Part shown: piece after piece, positions 1 to 10,391 of the stretch | Layout of the letters: every line of letters starts with the position of its first letter | Numbering within the stretch: position 1 is the first letter of the stretch | Source of the DNA: Lactuca virosa | Lineage: Eukaryota > Streptophyta > Magnoliopsida > Asterales > Asteraceae | Assembly: GCA_928212115.1 (NCBI GenBank) | Contig: CAKMRJ010005523.1 | Location: forward strand, 109,888,733-109,952,732 | Length of the DNA: 64,000 nucleotides | Direction of reading: 5' to 3' | The notes under the pieces: model-generated | The model's input: the letters and a program-made list of their open reading frames with translations, nothing else | Told to the model about the DNA's origin: nothing | Database searches by the model: none | Position numbers and translations under genes: made by a program

Positions 1-2
1 AG

Positions 3-2218
3 GAGCACTTGAGAGAGTTACTTGGAGTTTTGAGATCGGAGAGGCTTTATGCCAAATTCTCCAAGTGTGATTTCTGGTTACAAGAGGTCCAATTCCTAGG
101 GCACCTCGTTAACCAGAATGGGATATTGGTCGACCCGGCCAAGATTGAGGCGGTTATGAGTTGGGAGGTGCCGAGATCCCCCACCGAGATCAGGAGTTTC
201 TTAGGGTTGGCTGGCTATTATCGGAGATTTATCAGGGATTTCTCCAAGATCGCCGTGCCACTCACTAGGTTGACCCGGAAGGGTGTTGCTTTTTCATGGG
301 GCCCAGAGCAGCAGGCCTCCTTCGAGACACTTCGCCAGAGACTGTGCGAAGCCCCAGTGTTAGCCCTTCCGGAGGGGATGGAGTACTTTGTGGTGTACTG
401 TGACGCATCGATATCGGGGCTGGGAGCGGTGCTGATGCAGAGAGGGCATGTGATAGCATACGCATCGAGGCAGCTGAAGCCTCACGAGAGAGGTATCCCA
501 CCCACGATCTGGAGCTGGGGGCAGTGGTGTTCGCCCTCAAGATCTGGCGTCATTATCTGTACGGGGTTCGGTGTACTATATACACGGACCACAAGAGTTT
601 GAAGTACTTGATGGATCAGCCCAACCTGAATATGCGTCAGAGGAGATGGTTGGACGTGGTAAAGGATTACGATTGTGAGATCCTGTACCACCCGGGCAAG
701 GCTAACGTTGTAGCCGATGCCCTGAGTCGCAGGGCGGAGAGTGCCCCTATACGAGACGTATGTATGAGATTGACAGTGATGACTCCGGTGTTGGACACCA
801 TTCGAGGGGCCCAGGCTGAGGCCGTGAGACCGGAGAACCGGAAGAGAGAGCGAGTTGTCGGATATGTATCGGAGTTCGTTACTGATGGTCGAGGACTTAT
901 GACCTTTCAGGGTCGGATTTGGGTACCGTTTGTGGGCGGAACGCGTACCATCTTGATGGAGGAGGCGCACCGATCGAGGTTCTCGATCCATCCCGGGACC
1001 ACTAAGATGTATTTGGACCTGAAGAGAGAGTATTGGTGGCCCTGTATGAAAAGGGATGTTGCATGGTTCGTTGAGAGGTGTTTGACCTGTCGCAGGGTTA
1101 AGGCCGAGCACCAGAGACCGCATGGTAAGTTGCAGCCGTTGGAGGTTCCCGAGTGGAAGTGGGAACAGATTACCATGGACTTCATCACCAAATTGTCAAG
1201 GACTGCGAGGGGCGTCGATGCAATTTGGGTGATTGTGGATAGGTTGACGAAGAGCGCTCACTTTCTTGCTATCAGTGAGAGCTCTTCCGCTGAGAGGTTG
1301 GCAGAGTTGTACGTGAGAGAGGTGGTATCACGGCATGGAGTGCCGATCTCGATCGTCTCAGATCGAGATGTACGTTTCACTTCCAGATTCTGGAAGAAGT
1401 TTCACGAGGAGTTGGGTACGAGACTGCATTTTAGCACTGCATACAACCCCCAGACAGATGGGCAGAGTGAGCGGACGATTCAGACGCTCGAGGACATGCT
1501 CCGGGCATGTGTGTTGGATTTCGGAGGGAGTTGGGACACGTATTTGCCCTTGGCTGAGTTTTCCTATAACAACAGCCATCATTCGAGCATCGGTATGCCA
1601 CCCTTTGAGCTGGTGTATGGGAGGAAGTGTCGGACTCCCATTTGCTGGGGCGAGGTCGGGCAACGTGTGATGGGTAGTACGGAGATTGTGCTTCAGACGA
1701 CCGAGCAGATTCAGCAGGTCAGGCAGAGGTTACTGACAGCTCAGAGCCGTCAGAAGAGTTATGCGGATAGACATCGGTCAGAGCTTGAGTTCCAGGTCGG
1801 CGATTTCGTACTCCTGAAGGTATCTCCCTGGAAGGGAGTGATCCGATTCAGGAAGAGGGGTAAGTTGGGACCTCGGTATATTGGTCCTTTCAGGGTGACT
1901 GCCAGGGTGGGCAGGGTAGCGTATCGTTTGGAGCTACCTACAGAGCTGAGCCAGATTCATGACACTTTTCACGTGTCTCGGTTGAGGAAGTGTATCGCTG
2001 ATGAGTCAGCAGTGGTGCCCTTAGAGGATATTCAGGTGGATGCGAGCCTGAATTATGTGGAGAGACCAGTTGCGGTTGTGGATCGAAAGATCAAGGTTCT
2101 GAGGAACAAGGAAGTGCCCCTGGTGCAGGTCCGGTGGCAACACCGGAGAGGGTCAGAGTTGACCTGGGAGCCGGAGCGAGAGATGCGTGAGCAGCATCCA
2201 GAGTTGTTTGCAGAGTGA
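3..2218 (+). pseudogene. Gypsy pol (RT end, RNase H, integrase, chromodomain-like), frameshifted
   Basis: This is the 3' portion of a Ty3/gypsy polyprotein that copies element RNA and integrates the cDNA. The first frame holds the RT thumb (FLGLAGYYRRFI) and the start of RNase H (VVYCDAS). Near 488-493 one base is missing from GAGAGAGG, and reading continues in another frame. That frame has the rest of RNase H (YTDHKSLKYL, HPGKANVVADALSR), the integrase zinc finger (HPGTTKMY...CLTCRR), a DDE core (MDFI, VSDRDVRF, SERTIQTLEDML) and a C-terminal chromodomain-like segment (VRWQHRRGSELTWEPE) ending in TGA at 2216-2218. The tail resembles Tekay/Del-type chromoviruses. Apart from the one frameshift the frame is open, so the copy is fairly young. 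The start is outside the window. Confidence 0.92.
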
Positions 2219-2256
2219 GACTTCGAGGGCGAAGTCTGATTTTAATGGGGGAGAAT

Positions 2257-3929
2257 TGTAACATCCGGATTCCCAGGTATATTATTTTATTATTTTATTT
2301 TGGAATTTGTTGAGGGACTCGGCGAGTTGGTGCTTAGACTCGCCGAGTAGGGTCGCGATTTCTCATCCGGATTAATGACCGGACTCGGCGAGTCCATGAG
2401 TGGACTCGGCGAGTCCACGCTGTTTGATGAAACCCTAATTTTTCCGGGTTTGGGACCTATTTAAAGGCCCTTATGGCCGTCATTTGCGACCATCAACCCC
2501 CAGAGAGAAACCCTAAGTGATCTAGAGTGCTTGTGAGGAAGGAGAGGCCAATCTTGAACTTTTGTGGGTATTTTTGCAAGAAGGAAGTGTTCAAGGCAAG
2601 AGGAAGCTGAAGGAGGTGCGGTTTTGGTGGTTTTTGAGCTCATAGAGATTGTATTGAGGTATTATTCTCGGACCTTCTTCAGTTTTGGTGTTGATTCTTA
2701 GTGTTAGGGTTTTCTAACCCTTTTAGAGGATGATTAAGTGGAGTATTTGGCCCCTTCTCGAGTTTGTGTTCTGGATCTGGACCCAAGGGGGTCCAGAGAC
2801 CTTAACCCTTGGAGCTTTATGAGTCATTGTGGGAGTCATGAGCTTAGAATGTCATTTTTGGGGCTAAATCATCATTTTGGACCATTTAGATGTTATATGT
2901 GTGTCAAGGTCCGAACTTTACGTGATTATCATGCTTGGGGAGGCCAGATCTATGATTGTATGGAACAGATCTGACCTCAGAAGTTGTTTTGAGTTGTGCA
3001 TGGCATGAACTCGCCGAGTGCAAAGAACAGACTCGGCGAGTAGTATGAAGGTTGCCCGTTAATCACTCAGTGAGTGGACTTGTCGAGTTGTGGGAATGAC
3101 TCGGTGAGTCAGGGGGGAGTCCGAGTTCAAGTTGGAACTCGCCGAGTTGTTCTTGAGACTCGGCGAGTTGAGTCGGGGTGGCCCCGCGATTCATGCCAGG
3201 TGGAACTCGTCGAGTCAAGGGAAGTACTCAACGTGCCAAGAGAGGATCTAAGAGAGTCAGTGGACACGTGTAGACTTGCCGAGTCGCCCTAGTGCACTCG
3301 ACGAGTCGGGTCAAAGTTTGACCAATGACCTTGTTGACTTTTAGGGTTGAGTACAGTTGTATTTATGAGAGTATTACTTTATGTGATTAGGCGGAGGCTA
3401 GATCACACTTCTTCCGAGTCAGCTATTTACCGAGACATCATGGTGAGTCTTCTCACTATACTTTACCTTGAGTAGGTAATTAGAGTTATGTGACAGAGTT
3501 GTTGTATGCTATTTATGTGATGTGTTGCACTGCATTATTTCTATGTGATTTATGCCGTGTATATATCAGAGTATACCAGAGTTGGAACCGAAAGGTTCAC
3601 AGAGCTAGGACCAGAGGGTCCACAGAGTTAGGGTCCAAGGGCCCGCAGAGTTATAGCCTCGAGTGGCTAGTATGTGTTATGTGTGGTATTTTTTGGGGAA
3701 CTCACTAAGCTTTGTGCTTACAGTGTTTTGTGTTATGTGTTTCAGGTACTAGTGAAGATCGCGGGAAGGCGCCGGCATGATCAATACACACACACGCGGA
3801 GTTTTATATATGTTATGATCTTGGGATTTTGACTTATGTTTGGATGTATGAAACAATGAGTTTTATAATATTATGAAATAAGGTGTTTTTAAAATGTGAA
3901 AAATTTGTTTGAAAATTTTGGGTGTTTCA
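2257..3929 (+). repeat. 3' LTR of gypsy element E
   Basis: The LTR starts TGTAACATCC right after a purine tract and ends GGTGTTTCA, expected ancestrally as TGTTACA. It is about 1,673 bp. The element's own 5' LTR is outside the window, so the right end is fixed by the join to copia coding sequence. A TATA-like TATTTAAAGG lies at about 2458. The LTR carries many copies of the 11-bp palindrome ACTCG[GC]CGAGT. Eight are exact: 2317, 2338, 2383, 2404, 3009, 3031, 3137 and 3158, with degenerate ones up to 3310. They occur mostly as pairs whose starts are 21-22 nt apart. Confidence 0.88.
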
Positions 3930-4849
3930 GTTTCGCTATGAAGGACCTTGGAGAAGCTGCCTATATCCTAGGGATAAGGATATTGAGAGAAAGGAGTAAG
4001 AGACTAATTGGACTTAGTCAAAGTACCTACTTGGATAAGGTGCTGAAAAGGTTCAGCATGCAGGATTCCAAGAAAGGTGACTTACCAATCCAGCACAATG
4101 CCAGACTGAGTAAGACCCAGAGTCCGAGTACAGAGGCTAAGATAGCTGAGATGAGTCATGTACCATATGCTTCCGCTGTGGGCTCTATCATGTATGTTAT
4201 GACTTGTACTCGCCCTGATGTGGCCTTTGCTTTGAGCATGGTCAGCAGATATAAAGGGAATTCGGGCAAGGCTCACTAGACTGCGGTGAAGAATATTCTC
4301 AAGTACCTACGGAGGACTAGGGACTGGGTCCTTACCCTTGGTAGGAGTGATGACTTGAGAGTAGTGGGGTACAGTGATGCTGGCTTCCAGACTGATAGGG
4401 ATAATTTCCGCTCTCAGTCGGGCTGGGGCTTTACCCTAAATGGAGGAGCAATTACTTGGAAAAGTTCCAAACAAGAAACAGTGGCTGATTCAACTTGCGA
4501 ATCAGAGTATATAGCGGCAAGCGAGGCAGCAAAGGATGCAATATGGCTAAAGAACTTCATTGGAGACCTTGGAGTTGTACCAGCTATTAAAGAGCATATG
4601 GAGATTTTCTGTGATAACGAAGGTGTAGTTTCCTTAGCTAAGGAACCAAGGGATCACGGCAGATCCAGGCACATCGACAGAAAATACCATTTCATTAGAC
4701 ATCGAATAGAAGAAGGACTCCTCGTGGTGAAGAGGGTATCATCAGATGAAAACCCATCAGATCCCCTCACGAAGGGACTGTGTAGGGTTAAGCATTTGCA
4801 GCATGCGAGGCGCATCGGGCTGAAGGATGATATTAGTTTTACAGATTAG
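3930..4849 (+). pseudogene. Copia pol C-terminal part (RT end and RNase H), one in-frame stop
   Basis: This matches residue by residue the C-terminus of the copia pol at 61042-62334. Visible motifs are AMKDLGEAAYILGIRI, LGLSQSTYLDKVLKRF-like residues, PYASAVGSIMY (end of RT), and RNase H motifs SQSGWGFTLNGGAITWKSSKQ, ADSTCESEYIAASEA and RHIDRKYHFIR. The reading frame is constant throughout, but codon 4277-4279 is TAG where the sister copy has TGG, a single nonsense change. The apparent ATG at 3896 lies in the E LTR and is chance. The ancestral stop is TAG at 4847-4849. Without its N-terminal half and with the internal stop, it is non-functional. Confidence 0.92.
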
Positions 4850-5704
4850 ATAGTTATTTATGAAGCTTGTAAAATATAAATTGACATTTGATGATTAAAT
4901 AAAATTTGTTGTTTATTTATAAGTAAAGTGTTGCTATCTTGTGTCAATTATTTACTATTGTGTCAATTTTGCATGTTTTGACTTCCAGAATAATTTCTTT
5001 ATTCAAACTCTCCACACTCAGTCATATGTTGGAAGTAGATATGAATCAAGACTGTCATGAATTGGGTTTGTAGATGTTTAAGGTGCTAGACATAGCAAAT
5101 GGTTGCTACAACATTCATGAGTGCTCATAAGTTCTGAGTATTGGATTTAACCCACGCTCACTTGTATCACTTCATGGAATTTATCTCGAGTGATCGTGAG
5201 ACGGTAATATCATATAAGTCTTCAAACCTAGAGATATGAGTTGTTGACTATGAGTTGGTTATACATTGATTGTACGAAAACGCACTGGTAACTCGATGTT
5301 ATAAAACGTGCCTTTGTGTATGATTCAACAAGTAGTAGAACAAGCATATGAGTCGAAGTTTATCTGTTACTTTTAGTCCTTGGAGGATTAAAAGCAATAT
5401 CTGGGCCCCTCGATGATTTTGTTTTTACCTTTGTACTGGGCTCGGTCAGAACCAAATTGATGTGTTCAGTTTAGTTCTATGTCAAACAAATCGGAAATCG
5501 GGAAACAAACTGCTTGACAATAAGTACGACATTGTTCCATGTATTTGTCCGGCTGATATCTAGAACAAAGGATTATATGATCACTTATCTTAAATGGCGC
5601 ATCATCATCTCAGTTCCGCGAGACTTTGAAAGAGCCACGATTGTTAGTCGGTTCCTGAAGTCATACTTGCAACTATAGTTATTAGACTTATCCAAGTGGG
5701 AGAC
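4850..5704 (+). other. Copia G 3' tail between pol and LTR, with polypurine tract
   Basis: This non-coding stretch of about 855 bp links the pol stop to the 3' LTR. It is closely similar along its length to the tails at 62335-63172 and 48990-49764. Shared landmarks are TTGCATGTTTTGACTTCC, GGGCCCCTCGATGATTT and a final CAAGTGGGAGAC purine tract, which primes plus-strand synthesis. No open frame is seen. Confidence 0.8.
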
Positions 5705-6491
5705 TGTTGGATTAGGTGTCTATGTCCATAACTATATTTAGTATGTACTTGACCCGGCCTGGCATGGTCCATTTGGGTTGCATCTTCATCACAACTATTG
5801 GATAGACAAAATGAGAAAAAGGACACTTACGATTTGTTAATATATTATAAGTTCTAATATAGTAATATGAAATCATATTATTTAATTAGTATTGATCAAT
5901 AATTAATTTGGAATTAATTTTGTGATCAAAAAGAGACTAATTAGATATATGGGGATTGATTTGTAAATAATTCATTCTTGTATAGTGGGCTTATGGTTCA
6001 TGATTCACTAGATTGGGCTAGGACCCATTGGCCGCTCCATGGATGCTCCATGGAGATTATAACCCATGGATCATGGGGGAAATGAAAAGCCATGCACATT
6101 AGGGTTTACATGGTGTAACCCTACATGTGACACACTATATAAAGAGCTCCATAGCTAGCAAAATCGGCCACTATTACAATACAAGGAGGGCTAGCCAATT
6201 TTTTGATCAAAGTGTTCTTCTCTCAAGTTATTCCAAGAGTTGTAGGTGTTGTGTGAAACATTTGAGGCATCACATTTAGGGTGCTAGGCTCACAAGGTCT
6301 TAAGGAATCCAAGCTACAAGAAAAGGTATGTCATTCTACTAGTTTTTATATTACAAGTACCCCATGCCATGCTAGTTAGGATGTAAACCTTGGAAAATTC
6401 TTATTTGCATGAATATTAGAGAAAACATAGATCCAAAGTTTCTAGGGTTGCATGTACACCTTAGGAGTGTTAGAATGCTCGAAACCCATCA
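5705..6491 (+). repeat. 3' LTR of copia element G
   Basis: The LTR starts TGTTGGATTAGG after the purine tract and ends CATCA; length is 787 bp. It is homologous to the LTRs of elements I and C. A TATA box (CTATATAAAG, about 6134-6143) should start U3-driven transcription, and a candidate polyadenylation region follows. It is followed by gypsy LTR F, so the right-hand target duplication would be the first five bases after 6491. Confidence 0.88.
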
Positions 6492-7419
6492 ATACTCACT
6501 ATATCAACAGGGTCTAAGGCACCAAGGCTGACCCTTTCTCGGATTGTATACTGGTATTTGTTTGATATGCTTACTTATCTGTTAGATCGGCGTCCTGGTA
6601 GTTAGGACGGTATTATGTTTAGTGACCTGGTTTAGGTCGGTATCCTGGTATATAGGATGATGCTATGTTTAGTGACTTGGTTTAGGTCGGTATCCTGGCA
6701 TATAGGATGATGCTATGTTGGTGACCAGTTAGGTTGGTATCCTGGTTGTAGGATGTTGCTATGCTATATGATCTGTTAGACCGATTTGTTTGTCTATAGA
6801 TTGTTATGTGATTATCTGTTATATGTGCACATGGTTGTTTGATTGGGGGTTGGGTTGAGGCGGGTCCTGCTTTGTGATGTAGGCCAACATACCCAGGGCG
6901 GACCGGATAGGTTGTAGACCCGGGAGGGCACATAGCCAGGCCGAAGGCCCGGCGAGCGGTCCGGATAGGCTGAAGGCCCCGAGAGGGCAGTCCAGACGTG
7001 CCGAGGCTTGGAGAGTGGGCCAGATAGACTGAAGGCTCGACGCGGGAGGTCCAGTCAGACTGTAGACTCAGAGAGTGGACCAGGTGGACTGAAGGCCCGG
7101 TGCGGGCGGACCAGTCACACTGTAGACTCGAGATGCATGATTGTTCTGTATTTGTTGATATGATATGATTATGGTTATATGATGTTGGTATTTTAGGGGT
7201 AACTCACTAAGCCTTCGATCTTACCGTTTCAGTTTATGGTTTCAGGTTCAGCGGATGGCCGCTGGAAGGCGAAGGCGTGACCGTACACTTCCTCGATTGA
7301 TGATTATGATTTCTGGGAACTCTGATGTTTAAACTATTTTGAAAACAAGTTGTAATGACATGAATGGTTTTAAACGATTTAAAAAGTTTTAAATTGGCTC
7401 GAATTTTATGGATGTTACA
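6492..7419 (+). repeat. 3' part of a gypsy LTR (F), interrupted by copia G
   Basis: The sequence ends GGATGTTACA at 7419, the mirror image of the TGTAACATCC start typical of these gypsy LTRs. It carries the CTCACTAAG and GGCGAAGGCGTGACC-type segment also seen near the end of LTR E. It contains two internal tandem arrays. One has about four units of roughly 50 bp around GGTCGGTATCCTGG (6587-6770). The other is GC-rich, built on GACTGAAGGCCCGG and GTGGACCAG (6880-7130). Its 5' part lies beyond copia G. Whether it was a solo LTR or part of a full element cannot be seen. Confidence 0.78.
6587..6770 (+). repeat. Tandem repeat of about 50 bp inside gypsy LTR F
   Basis: About four imperfect copies share CGGTATCCTGG followed by TAGGATGATGCTATG and GTGACC/TTGGTT. 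The second and third copies are nearly identical, the outer ones more diverged. Confidence 0.8.
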
Positions 7420-8165
7420 TAAGGATTTTTTTTGGTAATATGAAATTACTATTATTCAATTCTTTTGAGTTTTTAATCTATAGTGAACAACTTTTTTAGG
7501 TTTCTGGTGTGTTTGAAAATGAATTACAATAATTCTTATGTAGTTCTAAGTAGATTGTCAGTGAAATGTTTTGTGATATTGGAGTTTTTTTAGTGTCCCT
7601 TACTGTCTCTATTTTTGGAGGTTTTGTTGTTTTTTTATCACATTTATGTCTTAAAGTTTTGAATTTGACAGTGTTTATGTTTGATTGGTTATTTGTTTTT
7701 CCTAATGCTTAGATGCAGATAAGATGTTCCCGTCAACTTTCAAACCAGGTGTTTGCTAAAAGTCCCAAGTGAGAATTTTAGTTTTATAACCAAGTATTTA
7801 TAAACAAACATCAATATCTAATTTATTCGACTTAAATGAGAGCATAAGCTATTAAGAATTGCAATGAACAATGTTGAAGCTTCTTAATCAGTCGGAATGT
7901 TGGATGCATTCAAGGCATCAAGCAAGATTAATTTACTTTTTTCCACTTGTAATTGGATTTAGGCGGTATTAATTGAACTATTTATATATTATTTTGAAAG
8001 AAAATAGTACCCTCACGTATATCTCTATAACATTCATAGGTTTGGCCACAAACCGTTGAGACATCCTTGATGAGGCCCTTCCTAGACAACTGACAACAAT
8101 ATTGATGTAATTATTATTACACATGGATCAAATTAAAAAAATGGTCCCAGTGCTTTATGATATTT
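7420..8165. other. AT-rich sequence, nothing recognised
   Basis: I find no open frame of note, no RNA gene and no element end here. It is the sequence to the right of gypsy LTR F. A short segment at about 7712-7747 is bounded by TTAG and CAG/GTG, which resemble splice sites, but this is too weak to call an exon. Confidence 0.4.
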
Positions 8166-8905
8166 TGTTGAATCAAGAAAGTGACCCTCTTAAACCTCAT
8201 TCCGAAGTCCTCCTCTCTACCGCAATGCTGCTTCTGCTACCGCAACGAGAAATGGTGAAGCCATCCGCAACAACCTCATCTGAAACAAAGACTTAGCTTT
8301 TTAACTTATGTATTTACAATGTATTGTCCAGTGTGCCTTTTGTGGACACTTCTTTGGTCTTTGTTTATCTCTTTTGTATGTTCTCGGAACTCTATAAATA
8401 GAGTGTTCCGCTTCTAATGAAAAACACATCTCTTATCACACATATCTCTTATCTCTTACATTTCATATCTTACTTCTCTCATTACTCTCAAAGATCTTAC
8501 AGAACTTAAATTCTTACCTTAAGATCGTAATCTCTCCTTCAGAGCAAGTCACTCTTGACTTAATAACTTTAAGTTGATCCCACTTACTAACTTGGTTTGA
8601 ATGCAATCCTTGTTTAGAATCAGCTTAGTGTTTTACTTGATATAATACTTGTTGTCATTTATATTTCCTTACTTTCTCGTCATTATATTTCCGCATCTAA
8701 CTATCTAACTTTCTAACTCTAACTTCTTATTATTGTTGAGCTTTATGATCATTTGAGTTAAACTTATTCCACAAACTTGTTCTAACGTTTGTTCAAGTGT
8801 GTTTCTCAAAAGTTTTTCTCTCAACATATTTATTTGTGTTTAGTCTAAAGTTGAATCATTTTTTATGCTTAGCCCCATAGGGGTCTTCTCCTTCACCAGG
8901 TAAGC
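8166..8905 (+). repeat. Probable SIRE-type copia LTR (solo or remnant)
   Basis: A TATA box (CTCTATAAATAGAG, about 8390-8403) is followed by a CT-rich leader. Then comes a U5-like stretch with CTTGGTTTGAATGCAATCC, TTAGAATCAG and TATTTCCGCATCTAAC, ending TTCTCCTTCACCA. These landmarks in this order are what I know from plant SIRE/Maximus LTR 3' ends. Both boundaries are tentative: a start TGTTGAATC at 8166 fits, but no matching target duplication is visible. It could instead be a host promoter and 5' leader. Confidence 0.45.
8388..8405 (+). promoter_or_regulatory. TATA-box promoter in the SIRE-like LTR
   Basis: A strong TATAAATAG lies in otherwise mixed sequence and is followed about 30 bp later by a CT-rich stretch typical of a plant transcription start and leader. 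Confidence 0.45.
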
Positions 8906-9288
8906 ATTTTACACTTCATATTTCCTATACTATATGATTTTTTCAACTACGTAGCGATTTGGTATGTGCTAATTTCATGGAAATTAGCTTTTTTTCAACC
9001 ATTTTATTCGTTATCCCCTCTAACTTCTAATCTAATCTCATAATAAAAATTACAGGTAAACATTTATCAACAATTTATTTAAGATGCATTTTTTCTTCAA
9101 ATTGAGGTATAACTCAATTTTTATTTATTTATTTCATAAGCAACATAACATTCTGCTTTTGATAATATTTTTGCTTATTAGGATATATATTAATTTGAAG
9201 GTAGGGTTGTCCTTTCACCGTGCAAGCAAACTTTTTTCTTCAACAGAATGATTATTAAGTGCATTGTGTGTTTTACATTTTATTCAAA

Positions 9289-9291
<3 letters not shown>

Positions 9292-9374
<83 letters not shown>
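9292..9374. repeat. (TA)n microsatellite
   Basis: More than 80 bp of TA dinucleotide with one AATAT interruption. The open frame running through it (YIYIYIY) is an artefact of the repeat. Confidence 0.98.
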
Positions 9375-9376
<2 letters not shown>

Positions 9377-9495
9377 GAGATTTTAAATAATCAATATAAG
9401 TTTAACCAAAATTTATATCTTATAAATTTAATAAAATTTTACAAACCTTTGATTTTTCATTACCATATTTAATTAACAATATATTTTTTTTTCTT

Positions 9496-9524
9496 ACCCG
9501 TGGTTTCCACGGGTTGTAACCTAG
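9496..9524 (+). mobile_element. Helitron 3' end (hairpin plus CTAG)
   Basis: An 8-bp perfect stem, ACCCGTGG and CCACGGGT with loop TTT (9496-9514), is followed six bases later by CTAG (9521-9524) and then T. Plant Helitrons end in just this way, with a short GC-rich hairpin about 10 nt before CTRR, and insert between A and T. The 5' TC end was not identified, so the element's extent is unknown. No helicase coding sequence is nearby, so it would be non-autonomous or a fragment. Confidence 0.65.
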
Positions 9525-10302
9525 TATTTTAATATAATAATTGCAATAAATGTAGTAATAAATGGATATCAATTTCATTAATGAACTTACCTTTTAATTT
9601 CAAAATTATCAAAATTAAAGCTTATTAGTTTCTTTTATTTAATTAAATTATTTTTTTAAATTTAAAAGATAAAAAACATATTTATTATAATAATTTATTA
9701 TTTTTTCTTATTTTCTTATAAATTCAAAGTTCTCAAATATGTTGACCTTTATATTTAACTTTTTTTTTTTAAATTAACTCATGTAATAGATTGGTCTCAC
9801 AACTAGTACTCCAATATATGATGTATAAACCCAAAAATTGTAATGTTCAAAAATCATTATAAAATGATATTACCAATAATAAATAACTTATTAGGTCATA
9901 TTAATAACAAAGATTTATATGTTTAGGGATCATTTAAAAATGATATTACCAATAACATATAACTTATATGGTCATACTAATAAGAGTAGATATCAATAGA
10001 CATTTTGTCTAATAAATTTGATTCGTGACAAATTATCATATCTCTTGTATTTATTTTTTATGTGAAAATAATAACATAATTTAATTCATATATTATAAAT
10101 TAATTGAAGTGTTTTAATTATATCAAATAAAAATGATTTAATTAAGTTTGTGTATTTTTTATTATAGTTTAAGGGTTAAATTAAATAAATGGAATATATA
10201 TATATAGTCATGTGCGGTAGCACTACCTTGGCTAAACCCTTAAAACTTAATGACTTAATGCGTTTCAAATCCTCTTAGCCATTATCCTACTGCAAGCATG
10301 AA

Positions 10303-10305
<3 letters not shown>
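9525..10305. other. AT-rich sequence with a diverged local duplication
   Basis: Nothing coding is seen. Two copies of a segment of roughly 55 bp with AAATGATATTACCAATAA and GGTCATA.TAATAA lie at about 9852-9905 and 9930-9985. Confidence 0.5.
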
Positions 10306-10369
<64 letters not shown>

Positions 10370-10391
10370 ATATATATATATATATATATAT
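10306..10391. repeat. (TA)n microsatellite
   Basis: About 86 bp of TA repeat with a single C interruption near 10369. Confidence 0.98.

Larger units (their letters stand above)
1..3929 (+). mobile_element. Ty3/gypsy element E, 3' part (pol end plus 3' LTR)
   Basis: The left part of this element lies outside the window. What is seen is the end of a gypsy polyprotein (reverse transcriptase end, RNase H, integrase, chromodomain-like tail), a purine tract (2244-2254), then an LTR starting TGTAACATCC at 2257 and ending at 3929. Immediately right of 3929, copia polymerase coding sequence begins in mid-domain. E therefore inserted into copia element G. The right-hand copy of its 5-bp target duplication should be bases 3930-3934; the left copy is not in view. 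Domain order RT-RH-INT identifies Ty3/gypsy. Confidence 0.93.
3930..6491 (+). mobile_element. Ty1/copia element G, 3' part (pol end, tail, 3' LTR)
   Basis: G is the same family as the complete element at 56029-63914. It begins in mid-pol, where gypsy element E interrupts it, and runs through RT/RNase H, a tail of about 850 bp, a polypurine tract (CAAGTGGGAGAC) and an LTR ending ...CCCATCA at 6491. Its 5' part must lie left of the window, beyond E. It was itself inserted into gypsy LTR F, whose 3' part follows directly. Confidence 0.9.

Noticed and set aside
482..1123. Minus-strand 213-residue frame across E pol
   Set aside because: It is a shadow of the RNase H-integrase coding region on the plus strand.
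2317..3310. CRISPR-like array from the regularly spaced ACTCGGCGAGT palindromes
   Set aside because: Units are 11 bp, spacing is irregular, and the setting is a plant LTR; no cas genes are present or expected.
3896..3929. ATG at 3896 as the start of a copia protein
   Set aside because: It belongs to the end of gypsy LTR E; the fusion with copia codons is an accident of insertion.
7712..7747. Mini-exon bounded by TTAG and CAG/GTG
   Set aside because: Splice-like dinucleotides are common in this composition, and no neighbouring exon was found.
9248..9472. Open frames running through TA, CT and GA repeats (also 11092-11397, 14555-14813, 14898-15101, 17705-17960, 21867-22250)
   Set aside because: They consist of YIYIYI, SLSLSL or ERERER residues forced by the microsatellites, with no conserved flanks.
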